A stretch of DNA of 64,000 nt from Verrucomicrobium sp. BvORR106. Lineage in GTDB: Bacteria > Verrucomicrobiota > Verrucomicrobiia > Verrucomicrobiales > Verrucomicrobiaceae. Made by a program: the position numbers and the translations under genes. The stretch lies in assembly GCF_000739655.1 (NCBI RefSeq), contig NZ_BATR01000104.1, forward strand, positions 124,001 to 188,000, given 5' to 3'. The notes beneath the pieces were generated by a model. It saw only the letters and a list, made by a program, of their open reading frames with translations. It was not told where the DNA came from and did not search any database. Numbering within the stretch: position 1 is the stretch's first letter; each line of letters starts with the position of its first letter. Positions 40,525 to 48,554 of the stretch are shown piece by piece.

Positions 40525-41658
40525 TCAGCTTTCGAGGAACTTCTTCATGCTCATCTTGTCATCGGCGCGGCCGAAGCACTCGTCGCGGGAGATGTAGCCC
40601 TGGGAGTACAGCGTCTTCAGGGAGTCATCCATGGTAACCATGCCGACGGATTTACCCGTCTGCATGATGCCGGGCAGCATGAAGGTCTTGCCTTCACGGA
40701 TGCAGTTCGCCACAGCCGGAGTGTTCACCAGGATTTCCAGGGCCATGATACGGCCCTGACCGTCCTGCCGGGGGATAAGTTGCTGCGAAATGATGCCGCG
40801 CAAGGACTCGCTCACCATGATGCGGATCTGGTCGCGCTGGTCAGAGGGGAACACGTCCAGCACACGGTCCAGGGTACGTGGGGCGTTGCCCGTGTGCAGG
40901 GTTCCGAGCACCAAGTGACCCGTTTCTGCAGCCGTAATGGCCAGGGAAATGGTCTCAAGGTCGCGCATTTCCCCCACCATGATCACGTCCGGGTCTTCAC
41001 GGAGGGCACCGCGGAGGGCGGCGGCGAAACTTTGCGTATGGGAGCCCACTTCACGTTGGTTCACGTGGCAGCCTTTGGCTGCGAACACGAACTCGATGGG
41101 GTCTTCCAAGGTGATGATGTGGTCTTCACGTTCCTTGTTCACCTCGTCCACGAGGGCGGCCAGGGTGGTGGACTTGCCGGAGCCGGTGGCACCGGTCACC
41201 AGCACCAGGCCGTTGTGATAGCGGGTCAACGTGCGACAGGTCTCAGGAAGGGCCAGATCTTCAATGGAGCGAATGCTCGTGCTGATGACTCGGAAAACCA
41301 TGTCAATGCCGAGGCGCTGCTGCACAACCGAGCAGCGGAACCGGCCATAATTCGGAGAGTAGGCGAAATCCACGTCTCCGCGCTTTTCCAAGGTCTTGAT
41401 GTGACCGTCGGTGAGGAAGGCGTAGGCCAGGCGCTGGGCCTCCTCAGCTGTGATGAGGGAGGCGTTGTTCCAGATGGGCTGAAGGGTGCCGTACCGGCGC
41501 CACATGGGCGGGGATCCGGTGGCGAGGTGAAGATCGGAACAGTCGTACTGCTGGGCAAGCTGCAAGTACTCGTCCACGGACGAAAGCGTGGCCACCTTGG
41601 GAGATTCATCTTCCACGGAGACGGCAACGGCAACGGCTTCTTCTTGGTCTTGACTCAT
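40525..41658 (-). CDS. PilT/PilU-type ATPase, second copy
   Basis: A 377-residue paralogue of the product of the gene at 39350. After an acidic N-terminal extension it has DEYLQLAQQYDCSDLHLATG, Walker A GATGSGKSTTLAAL, Asp box TLEDPIEFVF, Walker B LREDPDVIMVGEMRD and His box ETGHLVLGTLHTG. The AIRNLIRE equivalent is ANCIREGK. Tandem PilT-like genes often encode a main and an accessory retraction motor (PilT/PilU). ATG 41658 overlaps the stop of the upstream unknown gene by 4 bp; the open frame to 41769 is not needed. Confidence 0.88.
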   Translation of the reverse strand: MSQDQEEAVAVAVSVEDESPKVATLSSVDEYLQLAQQYDCSDLHLATGSPPMWRRYGTLQPIWNNASLITAEEAQRLAYAFLTDGHIKTLEKRGDVDFAYSPNYGRFRCSVVQQRLGIDMVFRVISTSIRSIEDLALPETCRTLTRYHNGLVLVTGATGSGKSTTLAALVDEVNKEREDHIITLEDPIEFVFAAKGCHVNQREVGSHTQSFAAALRGALREDPDVIMVGEMRDLETISLAITAAETGHLVLGTLHTGNAPRTLDRVLDVFPSDQRDQIRIMVSESLRGIISQQLIPRQDGQGRIMALEILVNTPAVANCIREGKTFMLPGIMQTGKSVGMVTMDDSLKTLYSQGYISRDECFGRADDKMSMKKFLES

Positions 41659-42056
41659 TCGAAAGTTTCTTGCTTCGGGGGTGACTGGAATCGGGACAAA
41701 TATTGAAGGGCGATCGGCATCAAGTGTTGTGCGGCAAGGCCGAACAACGGCTCGCGCGCCAAATTCCAAATATTTGACAATAGGAAGCTGGCGAGCGTGC
41801 GTTTTCTAGCGGGTTTTGCAGAAGTGTCACGACTATTCTGCCGGGAGCCAAAAATCATTCGAGTGGCAATAAATCCTGCAACGGCGGCACTGATTATTAC
41901 GGCGAGCCGATGCTTCTCGACGCTCTGCTGAATCAGGTGTCTGGGGTGCCACTGTTCCCGTACCTGAACGATCTCTCCCCCAAGGGAGGCCCGGGCAAGG
42001 TCCAGAGAGTGAATCACCTGCGCTTTTAGCGCTTTCCTGTCTGTCGGGCCAGCCAT
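41655..42056 (-). CDS. Unrecognised membrane protein upstream of PilT2
   Basis: A 133-residue basic protein with one central hydrophobic segment (HRLAVIISAAVAGFIATRMI) and amphipathic flanks (QVIHSLDLARASLGGEIVQV; then IWNLAREPLFGLAAQHLMPIAL). It overlaps the holin-like gene by 31 bp and the second pilT by 4 bp, so all three are probably translated together. In DUF883/holin-like modules a third small membrane protein is common; I do not recognise this one by name. Confidence 0.7.
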   Translation of the reverse strand: MAGPTDRKALKAQVIHSLDLARASLGGEIVQVREQWHPRHLIQQSVEKHRLAVIISAAVAGFIATRMIFGSRQNSRDTSAKPARKRTLASFLLSNIWNLAREPLFGLAAQHLMPIALQYLSRFQSPPKQETFE

Positions 42057-42436
42057 GCGCGGTCTTTCTTGAATTCGTTAAGGGTGTCTGCGAACCAGCG
42101 CATGGAGGATAGGCGCTTGGACATGGCCAGGAGGAAGATGAAGGCTACGAGGAGGTTCCCGCCGCCCACGACCGTGGCCGCCTTGAGCCAATGCCAGCCG
42201 GATTGCTCCACGAGAAGGCCGATCAGAGCGGCCACCAGTAGACCCCAACCGGTGAGTGAGGCGATGCCGCCGACGATAGCGAAGACCAAGGTTCGCAAAA
42301 CCTGCTGAACAGCCTCCTGGGCTTCAATCGTCAGCAGCACGCTGCGAGCTTCCAAGTAGGCCGCCAATGACGAGGAGAGTCCCTCCGGTGGATGGGGGGC
42401 GGCGGAAGGTTTGGATACCGGCGGGGCCGTGTCCAT
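42026..42436 (-). CDS. Phage holin family protein (DUF1469-like)
   Basis: A 136-residue protein with two membrane helices (TLVFAIVGGIASLTGWGLLVAALIGLLV and AATVVGGGNLLVAFIFLLAM) and a C-terminal charged helix (FADTLNEFKKDRAWLAR), matching the so-called phage holin family/DUF1469 that is widespread in nonphage genomes next to DUF883 genes. A lytic role is unlikely; a role in membrane stress is the usual guess. It overlaps the downstream gene by 31 bp and follows the DUF883-like gene by 75 bp. Confidence 0.8.
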   Translation of the reverse strand: MDTAPPVSKPSAAPHPPEGLSSSLAAYLEARSVLLTIEAQEAVQQVLRTLVFAIVGGIASLTGWGLLVAALIGLLVEQSGWHWLKAATVVGGGNLLVAFIFLLAMSKRLSSMRWFADTLNEFKKDRAWLARQTGKR

Positions 42437-42511
42437 GTAGGAAATGAAAGGGACGTGGAAATGCGGTCCGGCAGACCGTTCTGCCGAACCTGCAGGGAAG
42501 AAACTCGGAGA

Positions 42512-42859
42512 TCAGCGCTTGAAGATGGCACCCAGCACAAATCCCACCCCGAAAGCGGTAAGGAGAGCCTGGAGAGGCTTCTCACGGGCGAATTTCTCCG
42601 CTTCTGTAGTGAAATCCTTGGCCTGAGTGCGGGCTCCATCCCAGGCCTTGCCTGCGTAGTCCTTGAACTCCGCGGCCTTTTCGCCGGCGGCTTCCTTGAA
42701 ATGTTGCGCCTGGTTTTCGGCCACGGAGCGGAACTCTTCCGCTTTGGCGGCAGCGGCTGCTCGCAATTCCTCGGCGGCTTTCAGAGCGCTTGCCTTGGCG
42801 GAGGCAAAAGGATCGCTGCCGGGTGCAGCGCCGAAGGTGTCGTTTGGCAGATCACTCAT
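42512..42859 (-). CDS. DUF883/YtxH-like membrane-anchored coiled-coil protein
   Basis: A 115-residue protein: Ala/Glu/Lys-rich amphipathic helices (ASALKAAEELRAAAAAKAEE, then GEKAAEFKDYAGKAWDGART) and one C-terminal membrane helix (ALLTAFGVGFVLGAIFKR), the ElaB/YqjD/YgaM layout. In E. coli such proteins bind ribosomes or protect membranes in stationary phase. It heads the five-gene run DUF883, holin-like, unknown, PilT2, PilT1. ATG 42859 is preferred to an in-frame ATG two codons upstream. Confidence 0.75.
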   Translation of the reverse strand: MSDLPNDTFGAAPGSDPFASAKASALKAAEELRAAAAAKAEEFRSVAENQAQHFKEAAGEKAAEFKDYAGKAWDGARTQAKDFTTEAEKFAREKPLQALLTAFGVGFVLGAIFKR

Positions 42860-43056
42860 GGTCAAGAGGGTGGAGGATTGAGTGTAAAAAATCGTGTTGA
42901 GGGATTCAACTACAAGATGCCCGTGAAGCGAGGAAAACTTGATTTACTTTGATACGGGCCTGACAGCCTCGCTGGCCCCTTGTTTCCATTTGCCCGGTGC
43001 GGGAGGGCTGGCATACTCCGCGCTTCCACTTTCATCCTCCTTCCCTTCGCAACAAC

Positions 43057-44991
43057 ATGTGTGGCATCTACGGTTTCGCCGGTTTCAGAGAAGAAAATTT
43101 GCTCGACCGGATGGGGAAGATCATCCATCACCGGGGGCCGGATGGCCAGGGCCGCTATGAGGCTCCGAACGGCGTGCCGTTCAGCATGGGCATGCAGCGG
43201 CTCTCCATCATCGATCTGGAGGGGGGATGGCAGCCAGTTTACAACGAAGATTCCACGGTGGCAGTGTGCTACAACGGGGAGACTTACAACTACGTGGAAC
43301 TCCGGCAGGAACTGGTAGCCAAGGGGCACCGGTTCAGCACCCACAGCGACACGGAATGCATCGTCCATGGCTACGAGGAGTGGGGGATCGAGGGGCTGCT
43401 GCGCCGCATGAACGGCATGTTTGCCTTCTGCCTCTATGACGTGCGCAAACGGGAGTTCTTCATCGCCCGCGACCGGTGCGGGCAGAAGCCGCTCTACTAC
43501 CACCAGGCCAACGGGCGCTTCCTGTTTGGGAGCGAGGCAAAGTCTCTGCTGGAGAGTGTGCATGTCACCGCTGAACCCAACCTGGAGGCGATCGACCCGT
43601 ACCTGACGCTGCGGAATGTTCCTGAACCGGAGACCATGTTCAAGGGCATCTACAAGCTGCCCACCAGCCACTACCTTCACTACAAGCTGGCGAACAACTC
43701 ACTGGAGATCCAGCGTTACTGGGAGGTCCAGTTGCTGGATGCCCGCACTGCCAAGTACAAGAGCGAGGGGGAGTACTTTGAGGCGTTGGAGGAGGTCTTC
43801 AACGATGCCGTGCGCCTCTGCATGCGCAGTGATGTGCCGGTGGGCGCCTACTTGAGTGCGGGGGTGGATTCATCCCTTACGGTGGCCGCGATGACGAAGC
43901 ATTCTTCCAACATCAACACCTATTCGGTGGGGTTCAACTCACCTGTTGATGAGACGCCTGCGGCGCGTGAAACGGCGGCATTTCTGGGAACCAAGCACCA
44001 CGAAATCATCTGTCAGCCGGAAGATTTTGATCTCCTGCCAAAGATCGTCTGGCACATGGACCGGCCTGTGGGGGATGCCTTGCTGATTGCGTTCTACAAA
44101 CTGGCTCAGGGGGCAAGCAAGGATCTCAAAGTCGTGCTGGGAGGCGAAGGGGCCGATGAGGCCTTTGCTGGGTACTCGTTCCAGGGCGTGATCACGAAGG
44201 TGGAAAAGATGCGGCGGAAGATCCCTGGCGTGACCAGCCTCGCCGCCCCGATTTTCGCGGCAACGCCGGCGAGCATCCTCAACAAATTTTTCAAGTTTCC
44301 CGCAGATCTGGGCAGCCAGGGTAAGAAACGGGTGGTGGAGTTCCTGGCGGGATACACCCGTCGGGATCTGAATCACAACTTCAACGCCCTGCGCACGCTG
44401 TGGAGCCAAGATGAGCGGCATGACGTTTATGCGGACAGCTACAAGCGTCTGGCCACCGATGAGTGGATGGCCAAGGAGAAGGACAAAGACAAGGGCGGGC
44501 CGTTCCTGGATCGACTTCTGAAACTCCAGTATGACGAATGGCTGCAGGACTGGGCCCTGATCCGTCAGGACAAGAACACCATGGCCCACAGCCTGGAATA
44601 CCGTCTGCCTTTCCTCGATCACCGCCTCATTGACCTGGCATTCACCATGCCGGCAGAGATGAAGATCAACAACGGCACGGACAAGTACATCGAGCGGAAG
44701 CTGGCGGACAAGATCTTCCCCGCCCACATCGCGCGGCGGCCCAAGATTCCCTTCTACCTCCCGGTGGAGTACTTCCTGGACAAGCCGCAGTTCCGCAATC
44801 TGGTGGCAGAGACGCTGAACGAAAGCGCTGTGAAACGCCGTGGTTACTTCGAACCTGCCAAGGTCAAAAACCTGGTGGACAACATGAATCGCACCCGTGA
44901 GTTCGTGTACTGCAAGCAGGTGGTGTCCCTGGTGATTCTGGAATTGTGGCACCAGGTGTTTGTGGACAAGAAGTTCTCGTTTGGACGCTAG
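43057..44991 (+). CDS. asnB: Asparagine synthase (glutamine-hydrolysing)
   Basis: A 644-residue enzyme with N-terminal class II amidotransferase (Cys2 in MCGIYGFAGF, HRGPDGQG, and CYNGETYNYVELR) and a C-terminal synthetase domain with the PP-loop (LSAGVDSSL, slightly variant of SGGxDS), GGEGADEAFAGY and LPFLDHRLIDLAFTMP. The family makes asparagine from aspartate, glutamine and ATP, but many paralogues modify peptides, sugars or lipids in exopolysaccharide clusters. Length and motifs fit the general AsnB type. ATG 43057 is fixed because Cys2 must become N-terminal. It is divergent from the DUF883 gene. Confidence 0.88.
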   Translation: MCGIYGFAGFREENLLDRMGKIIHHRGPDGQGRYEAPNGVPFSMGMQRLSIIDLEGGWQPVYNEDSTVAVCYNGETYNYVELRQELVAKGHRFSTHSDTECIVHGYEEWGIEGLLRRMNGMFAFCLYDVRKREFFIARDRCGQKPLYYHQANGRFLFGSEAKSLLESVHVTAEPNLEAIDPYLTLRNVPEPETMFKGIYKLPTSHYLHYKLANNSLEIQRYWEVQLLDARTAKYKSEGEYFEALEEVFNDAVRLCMRSDVPVGAYLSAGVDSSLTVAAMTKHSSNINTYSVGFNSPVDETPAARETAAFLGTKHHEIICQPEDFDLLPKIVWHMDRPVGDALLIAFYKLAQGASKDLKVVLGGEGADEAFAGYSFQGVITKVEKMRRKIPGVTSLAAPIFAATPASILNKFFKFPADLGSQGKKRVVEFLAGYTRRDLNHNFNALRTLWSQDERHDVYADSYKRLATDEWMAKEKDKDKGGPFLDRLLKLQYDEWLQDWALIRQDKNTMAHSLEYRLPFLDHRLIDLAFTMPAEMKINNGTDKYIERKLADKIFPAHIARRPKIPFYLPVEYFLDKPQFRNLVAETLNESAVKRRGYFEPAKVKNLVDNMNRTREFVYCKQVVSLVILELWHQVFVDKKFSFGR

Positions 44992-45007
44992 AGCCCCAGG
45001 GGGGCTC
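44991..45007 (+). terminator. Short hairpin after asnB
   Basis: GAGCCCC/GGGGCTC with a 3-base loop overlaps the asnB stop codon by one base. There is no T-run, so termination is only suggested; it also lies downstream of the convergent gene at 45054. Confidence 0.35.
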
Positions 45008-45053
45008 GTGGCGTTCAAGATGAGGTTGCCAGTTGGCGCTGGTCATTCCCAGC

Positions 45054-45551
45054 CTACTTGCGCGAAACTTCCTCGAACTCTGACTCGACCGCCGCCCAGG
45101 TGTTTTTGTCGGAGTCGAACTGCCACAGCGTGGCCTTGAGTCTGGCTTTGCCCGACTTCCGGCCGATGAGTTTCCATGCTGTCAGCGGCGGGTAGGGTTC
45201 TTTGCGGTTCGCAGGCGGAAAGAAGGTGAGCAGACCGGTGCCGCGGATTTCGAGAAGTTCCGTGTTTTTGGCTTTGGGATCCTTCTTCAAGACAGCAGCG
45301 AAAGGGAGCTTGGACTCGGGGCTGTCCTCATCGTCCTGGCTGTAAATTTCCACGGCCCCGGAGGCGAACTCATTGGCCTCATCGAACTGGTGGAAAACCA
45401 CCCGGTAGGTGTGCTTCAGCCCCCCGTTCTCCAGCACCATGGCCGGTGGCTCGGCAGCCTGAAGAGGAGAGGGGACGAGGGTGGCAAGGCTGACAACAAT
45501 CAACGCCGACAGGAGGATGAGGCGCGTCAGATGGGACAACAAGCTGCTCAT
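45054..45551 (-). CDS. Unrecognised secreted protein
   Basis: A 165-residue protein with a signal peptide (LTRLILLSALIVVSLATLVPSPLQA). The mature part (MVLENGGLKHTYRVVFHQFD, then FASGAVEIYSQDDEDS and WKLIGRKSGKARLKATLWQF) looks like a single beta-sandwich domain. I do not recognise the family. An open frame continues upstream to 45905, but that part is antisense to the DUF1549 gene. It is divergent from that gene by 136 bp, and convergent to asnB. Confidence 0.65.
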   Translation of the reverse strand: MSSLLSHLTRLILLSALIVVSLATLVPSPLQAAEPPAMVLENGGLKHTYRVVFHQFDEANEFASGAVEIYSQDDEDSPESKLPFAAVLKKDPKAKNTELLEIRGTGLLTFFPPANRKEPYPPLTAWKLIGRKSGKARLKATLWQFDSDKNTWAAVESEFEEVSRK

Positions 45552-45687
45552 GGCACAGCATGTGGGCAGATGGGCTGGCGGCAAGCAGGATGATGGAAAA
45601 ATCCCGGAAGAGTGTGGGTGTCGCCTAATACATCTCGCGCGGCATTCGTTTGGGTGATGCAGTTGTGTTGCTCCATTGAACCACCCT

Positions 45688-47547
45688 ATGCGCTCCTCAT
45701 TGATGACTCTCTTGGTGGCGCTCGTGGCCGTGTTTGGCCCGGCGGGTCTCCCCGCCAGTGTGCCGGGGATCATGGTCGCGGCACAGTCCGGCTCGTTCCC
45801 GATGACGCCGGAAGCCGTGGCCGGACGGATTGACCAGGCCATCCTGCAGATGGAGGGAGACATCTGGCGGCAACAAAACGCAAAGGTTGAACCAGCGCAG
45901 CGCAAGCCGCTGAAACTGCCTCCTCAGGTTTCAGACGAGGTCTTCATCCGACGTGCTTACCTGGATCTGCACGCCAGGTTGCCAGATGCCGCTACGGTGC
46001 GCTCTTTCCTGGTTAGTACCCATCCGCAGAAGCGGCAGGTGCTGGTGGACCGGTTGCTGATGGATCCCATGTCCGGAGCCCGGCGGTTTCTCAGGCTGGC
46101 AGATATGCTCCGGGTCAAGGACGTGGTTTTGGGGTATCCCATGCGGTCGTATGTGGAGTGGCTGAGGGCGGCTGCAGCGAACGACATGCCCTATGACAGA
46201 ATGGTCCGAGCCCTCCTGACCTCGTCAGGCGATGTCGGCAAGGTGCCGGCTGCAGGATTCCTGATGACAGATGGTGGCCTCATGGAGGTGACCATGCAGG
46301 AGATTGTGAGGGTGTTTCTGGATGAGAACATTCAATGCGCGACCTGTCATGATCACCCCTTCGCGGATACCACCCAGATGCAATATTATCAGCTGGCGGC
46401 CTCTCTCACCGGCGTGGAGGTGACCAAGGGAGTGCCCGGGGCGGTGCAACCGCAGCGCTTGTGGCCGGCTCGTGGGGCAATGGCGGAGCCAGACCGTCTC
46501 GTGATGCCGGGCGAGCAACTCGCGACCCAACCCGCCAAGGCTCGGGTGCCGATCTTTCTCCCCAATGATTACCTTTACCGCGATGGCAAACCTGGTGATG
46601 CGGTGAAACCAGGGCTGCCGGTCTGGACACCCAAGGGTATGGGGGTTCCCAGAGCTTTTGTGCCCGCAACGGGCAGAAATGGGGAGGTGGCAGTCGAGCT
46701 GGCGGAGTGGGTGATCGGGAGCGCCCGCTTTGCCGAAGTGGCGGCGTTGCGGACGTGGCAGGAGCTTTTTGGGCTCCCTGCACAGGCCGCGGATGTCTTG
46801 ATCAAGGAAGACTTCGCTACGGGGAAGACAGCGGTGGAGGTTTATCAGTCCCGATCCTGTGAAGGGGCGGGGCCGCGGACTGAGACGGGCGGCTACATGG
46901 GATATGGCAATCGTTTTAGCACGTTTGTCGGGGATTCTACCAACGAACCCCACAGGCGCTTTACGCAAGTGTTGGCAGCGGAGTTGGTGCGGATGAAGTA
47001 CAACCTGCGGGAGTTCGAGCGGGCACTGTGCCACACCCAGGCCTATCAACGTCAGGCGCAGGTGGTCGCGTTGGGGGAGCCTGGCCATGCCTTTTCCCCA
47101 GCCTTCCGCCGACTCCGTGCGGAGACGATTTGGAACAACCTGGTGCTGGTGCAGACGGACGGGGCGGCGGTCGGCAAAGCCCTGCTGAGCCACGAGCTGC
47201 CCCAAGTGCCAGAGATTGAGCATCCTTCCCGCGCTCTCGGGCGGGCAGATCGGGCTTGGGGGGATGATTCGCTGCGGACCATCACTCATCGTCTGGTGCA
47301 GACGTTGATGACAGGGGATACGGTAAAGCAGGCGAGTGCCAAGGACGGTCCGCTGGTGCAGCGGCTCAAGAATACGCAGCCTGGAGATCTTGCCGTGGAG
47401 GAGGCCTTCCTGGCGGTGCTGGGCCGCCTGCCCACACACGTGGAGAAGATGAAGACTCTGGACTACTGCCTGGAGAACCTGGGAACTGGGTGGAGTGACA
47501 CGGTGTGGTCACTGCTCAACACAAGTGAGTTTGTGTTCCAGTATTAG
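45688..47547 (+). CDS. DUF1549/DUF1553 protein with c-type haem-like motif
   Basis: A 619-residue exported protein. A signal peptide leads to a DUF1549-type domain (DEVFIRRAYLDLHARLPDA, FLRLADMLRVKD, YVEWLRAAAANDMPYDRMVR, then ENIQCATCHDHPF) and a DUF1553-type C-terminus (RRLRAETIWNNLVLVQ, EAFLAVLGRLPT, VWSLLNTSEFVFQY). These domains are typical of Planctomycetota/Verrucomicrobiota, usually with an N-terminal PSCyt1 cytochrome domain and a DUF1501 partner gene; both are missing here. CATCH could bind haem c or a metal. Function is unknown. ATG 45688 gives a cleaner signal peptide than the TTG at 45676. Confidence 0.85.
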   Translation: MRSSLMTLLVALVAVFGPAGLPASVPGIMVAAQSGSFPMTPEAVAGRIDQAILQMEGDIWRQQNAKVEPAQRKPLKLPPQVSDEVFIRRAYLDLHARLPDAATVRSFLVSTHPQKRQVLVDRLLMDPMSGARRFLRLADMLRVKDVVLGYPMRSYVEWLRAAAANDMPYDRMVRALLTSSGDVGKVPAAGFLMTDGGLMEVTMQEIVRVFLDENIQCATCHDHPFADTTQMQYYQLAASLTGVEVTKGVPGAVQPQRLWPARGAMAEPDRLVMPGEQLATQPAKARVPIFLPNDYLYRDGKPGDAVKPGLPVWTPKGMGVPRAFVPATGRNGEVAVELAEWVIGSARFAEVAALRTWQELFGLPAQAADVLIKEDFATGKTAVEVYQSRSCEGAGPRTETGGYMGYGNRFSTFVGDSTNEPHRRFTQVLAAELVRMKYNLREFERALCHTQAYQRQAQVVALGEPGHAFSPAFRRLRAETIWNNLVLVQTDGAAVGKALLSHELPQVPEIEHPSRALGRADRAWGDDSLRTITHRLVQTLMTGDTVKQASAKDGPLVQRLKNTQPGDLAVEEAFLAVLGRLPTHVEKMKTLDYCLENLGTGWSDTVWSLLNTSEFVFQY

Positions 47548-47558
47548 GGTGCGCTGGC

Positions 47559-48449
47559 TCACGCATCCGGGTGATTCATGGCGTGGGCATACTCGGGGTA
47601 GAGCCTCCGCACACAGTCGGGACAGATGCTGTGGGAGAATTCCGCTTCGGTGTGCCGCTGAACGTAGGATTCAATCTTTTCCCAATGGCCATGGCCGTCG
47701 TGGATGCTCTTGCAGGAAGCGCAGATGGGCAACATGCCGCGCAGGACTTTGATCTCGGCAAGTCGTGCGGTGAGTTCGGCTTCGGAATCAGCCAGTTCTT
47801 CCTCGAGCCGCTGGCTGTTGACGAGCAGGAAGGCCATGCCCATGCCCATTTCCCCGAGGATGGCCCCCAGCACGTAGGGGGCGTGGAAGCCGGGGGCTTC
47901 GAAAAGGCCAGCTTGGGGATGCATGCACCAGAGGACGGCCCTGATGAGCATGACGACCGCAAACGCCGCCATCATGAAGGAGATGGCGCGGTACAAGACC
48001 AGGCGCCGGGCGCCAGCGTGGCGGAGGAACTCCCAGGCCATCTTCAGGCAGAGGCCCGCGACAGCCAAACTGATGGCGAGGTTCCGCAAACTGATGCTGG
48101 GCTCTATGAAATAGAACCACGCCAGGATCCCGGTGACGACAGGTATGAGGAGATAATACGCGCGGCTGGCCGGAACTCCGTCCAGGAATCGTGAGGTGGC
48201 TTCCAGGCGAAGCACTGCCGTGAGGACGAAGAGCGCATTTCCCAGGAGAATGCTGAGGGCTTCGTGGCCGGACAGACGGGCCAGGAGGGCGACGTAGCCG
48301 CAGATGGCCACCACATTGCCAGCCAGCCAGTAGTCAAAGCCGGCATACGTTTTGAGGTGGACCCGGCAGAACAGCAGCACCAGGGCGACAAACCCCACCA
48401 TGCCGACATGGCAGACGGCGATCGTCTTGAGATCCAGACCTTCGAGCAT
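47559..48449 (-). CDS. 7TM-type sensor-like protein with C-terminal Cys4 module
   Basis: A 296-residue membrane protein: seven hydrophobic helices (about 10-215, for example HVGMVGFVALVLLFC, YYLLIPVVTGILAWFYFI, ISFMMAAFAVVMLIRAVLWC), a coiled coil (LVNSQRLEEELADSEAELTA) and a C-terminal Cys4 module (LPICASCKSIHDGHGHWEKI ... SHSICPDCVRRLYPEY). That module normally caps PAS, GGDEF, receiver or kinase proteins and may bind zinc; here it directly follows the helices and coiled coil, with no kinase or cyclase domain. It may act as a receptor that passes a signal to a partner. It converges on the DUF1549 gene with an 11-bp gap. Confidence 0.75.
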   Translation of the reverse strand: MLEGLDLKTIAVCHVGMVGFVALVLLFCRVHLKTYAGFDYWLAGNVVAICGYVALLARLSGHEALSILLGNALFVLTAVLRLEATSRFLDGVPASRAYYLLIPVVTGILAWFYFIEPSISLRNLAISLAVAGLCLKMAWEFLRHAGARRLVLYRAISFMMAAFAVVMLIRAVLWCMHPQAGLFEAPGFHAPYVLGAILGEMGMGMAFLLVNSQRLEEELADSEAELTARLAEIKVLRGMLPICASCKSIHDGHGHWEKIESYVQRHTEAEFSHSICPDCVRRLYPEYAHAMNHPDA

Positions 48450-48485
48450 GAGCAGCGTGGGGGTTGAAGAAGACGGGGGCGGAAG

Positions 48486-48525
48486 AAAAAGGGGGCGGTG
48501 ACCGTGCTCTGCGGTCACCGCCCCC
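48486..48525 (-). terminator. Rho-independent terminator of the oxidoreductase gene
   Basis: Perfect 14-bp arms starting GGGGGCGGTGACCG around a 7-base loop; on the minus strand they are followed by TTTTT. The transcript of the Gfo/Idh/MocA gene ends here, so the 7TM gene downstream needs its own promoter. Confidence 0.88.
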
Positions 48526-48554
48526 ACATGACTGATACGCGCGAAGCGAGCTGC

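Noticed and set aside
40501-41706. 401-residue plus-strand frame antisense to PilT2
   Set aside because: Composition of a shadow frame; the PilT motifs on the other strand are clear.
42026-42436. Prophage fragment because of a holin family gene
   Set aside because: The DUF1469-type holin family is common in bacterial stress operons and there are no other phage genes nearby.
43939-45018. 359-residue minus-strand frame antisense to asnB
   Set aside because: No recognisable protein features; it covers the asnB synthetase domain.
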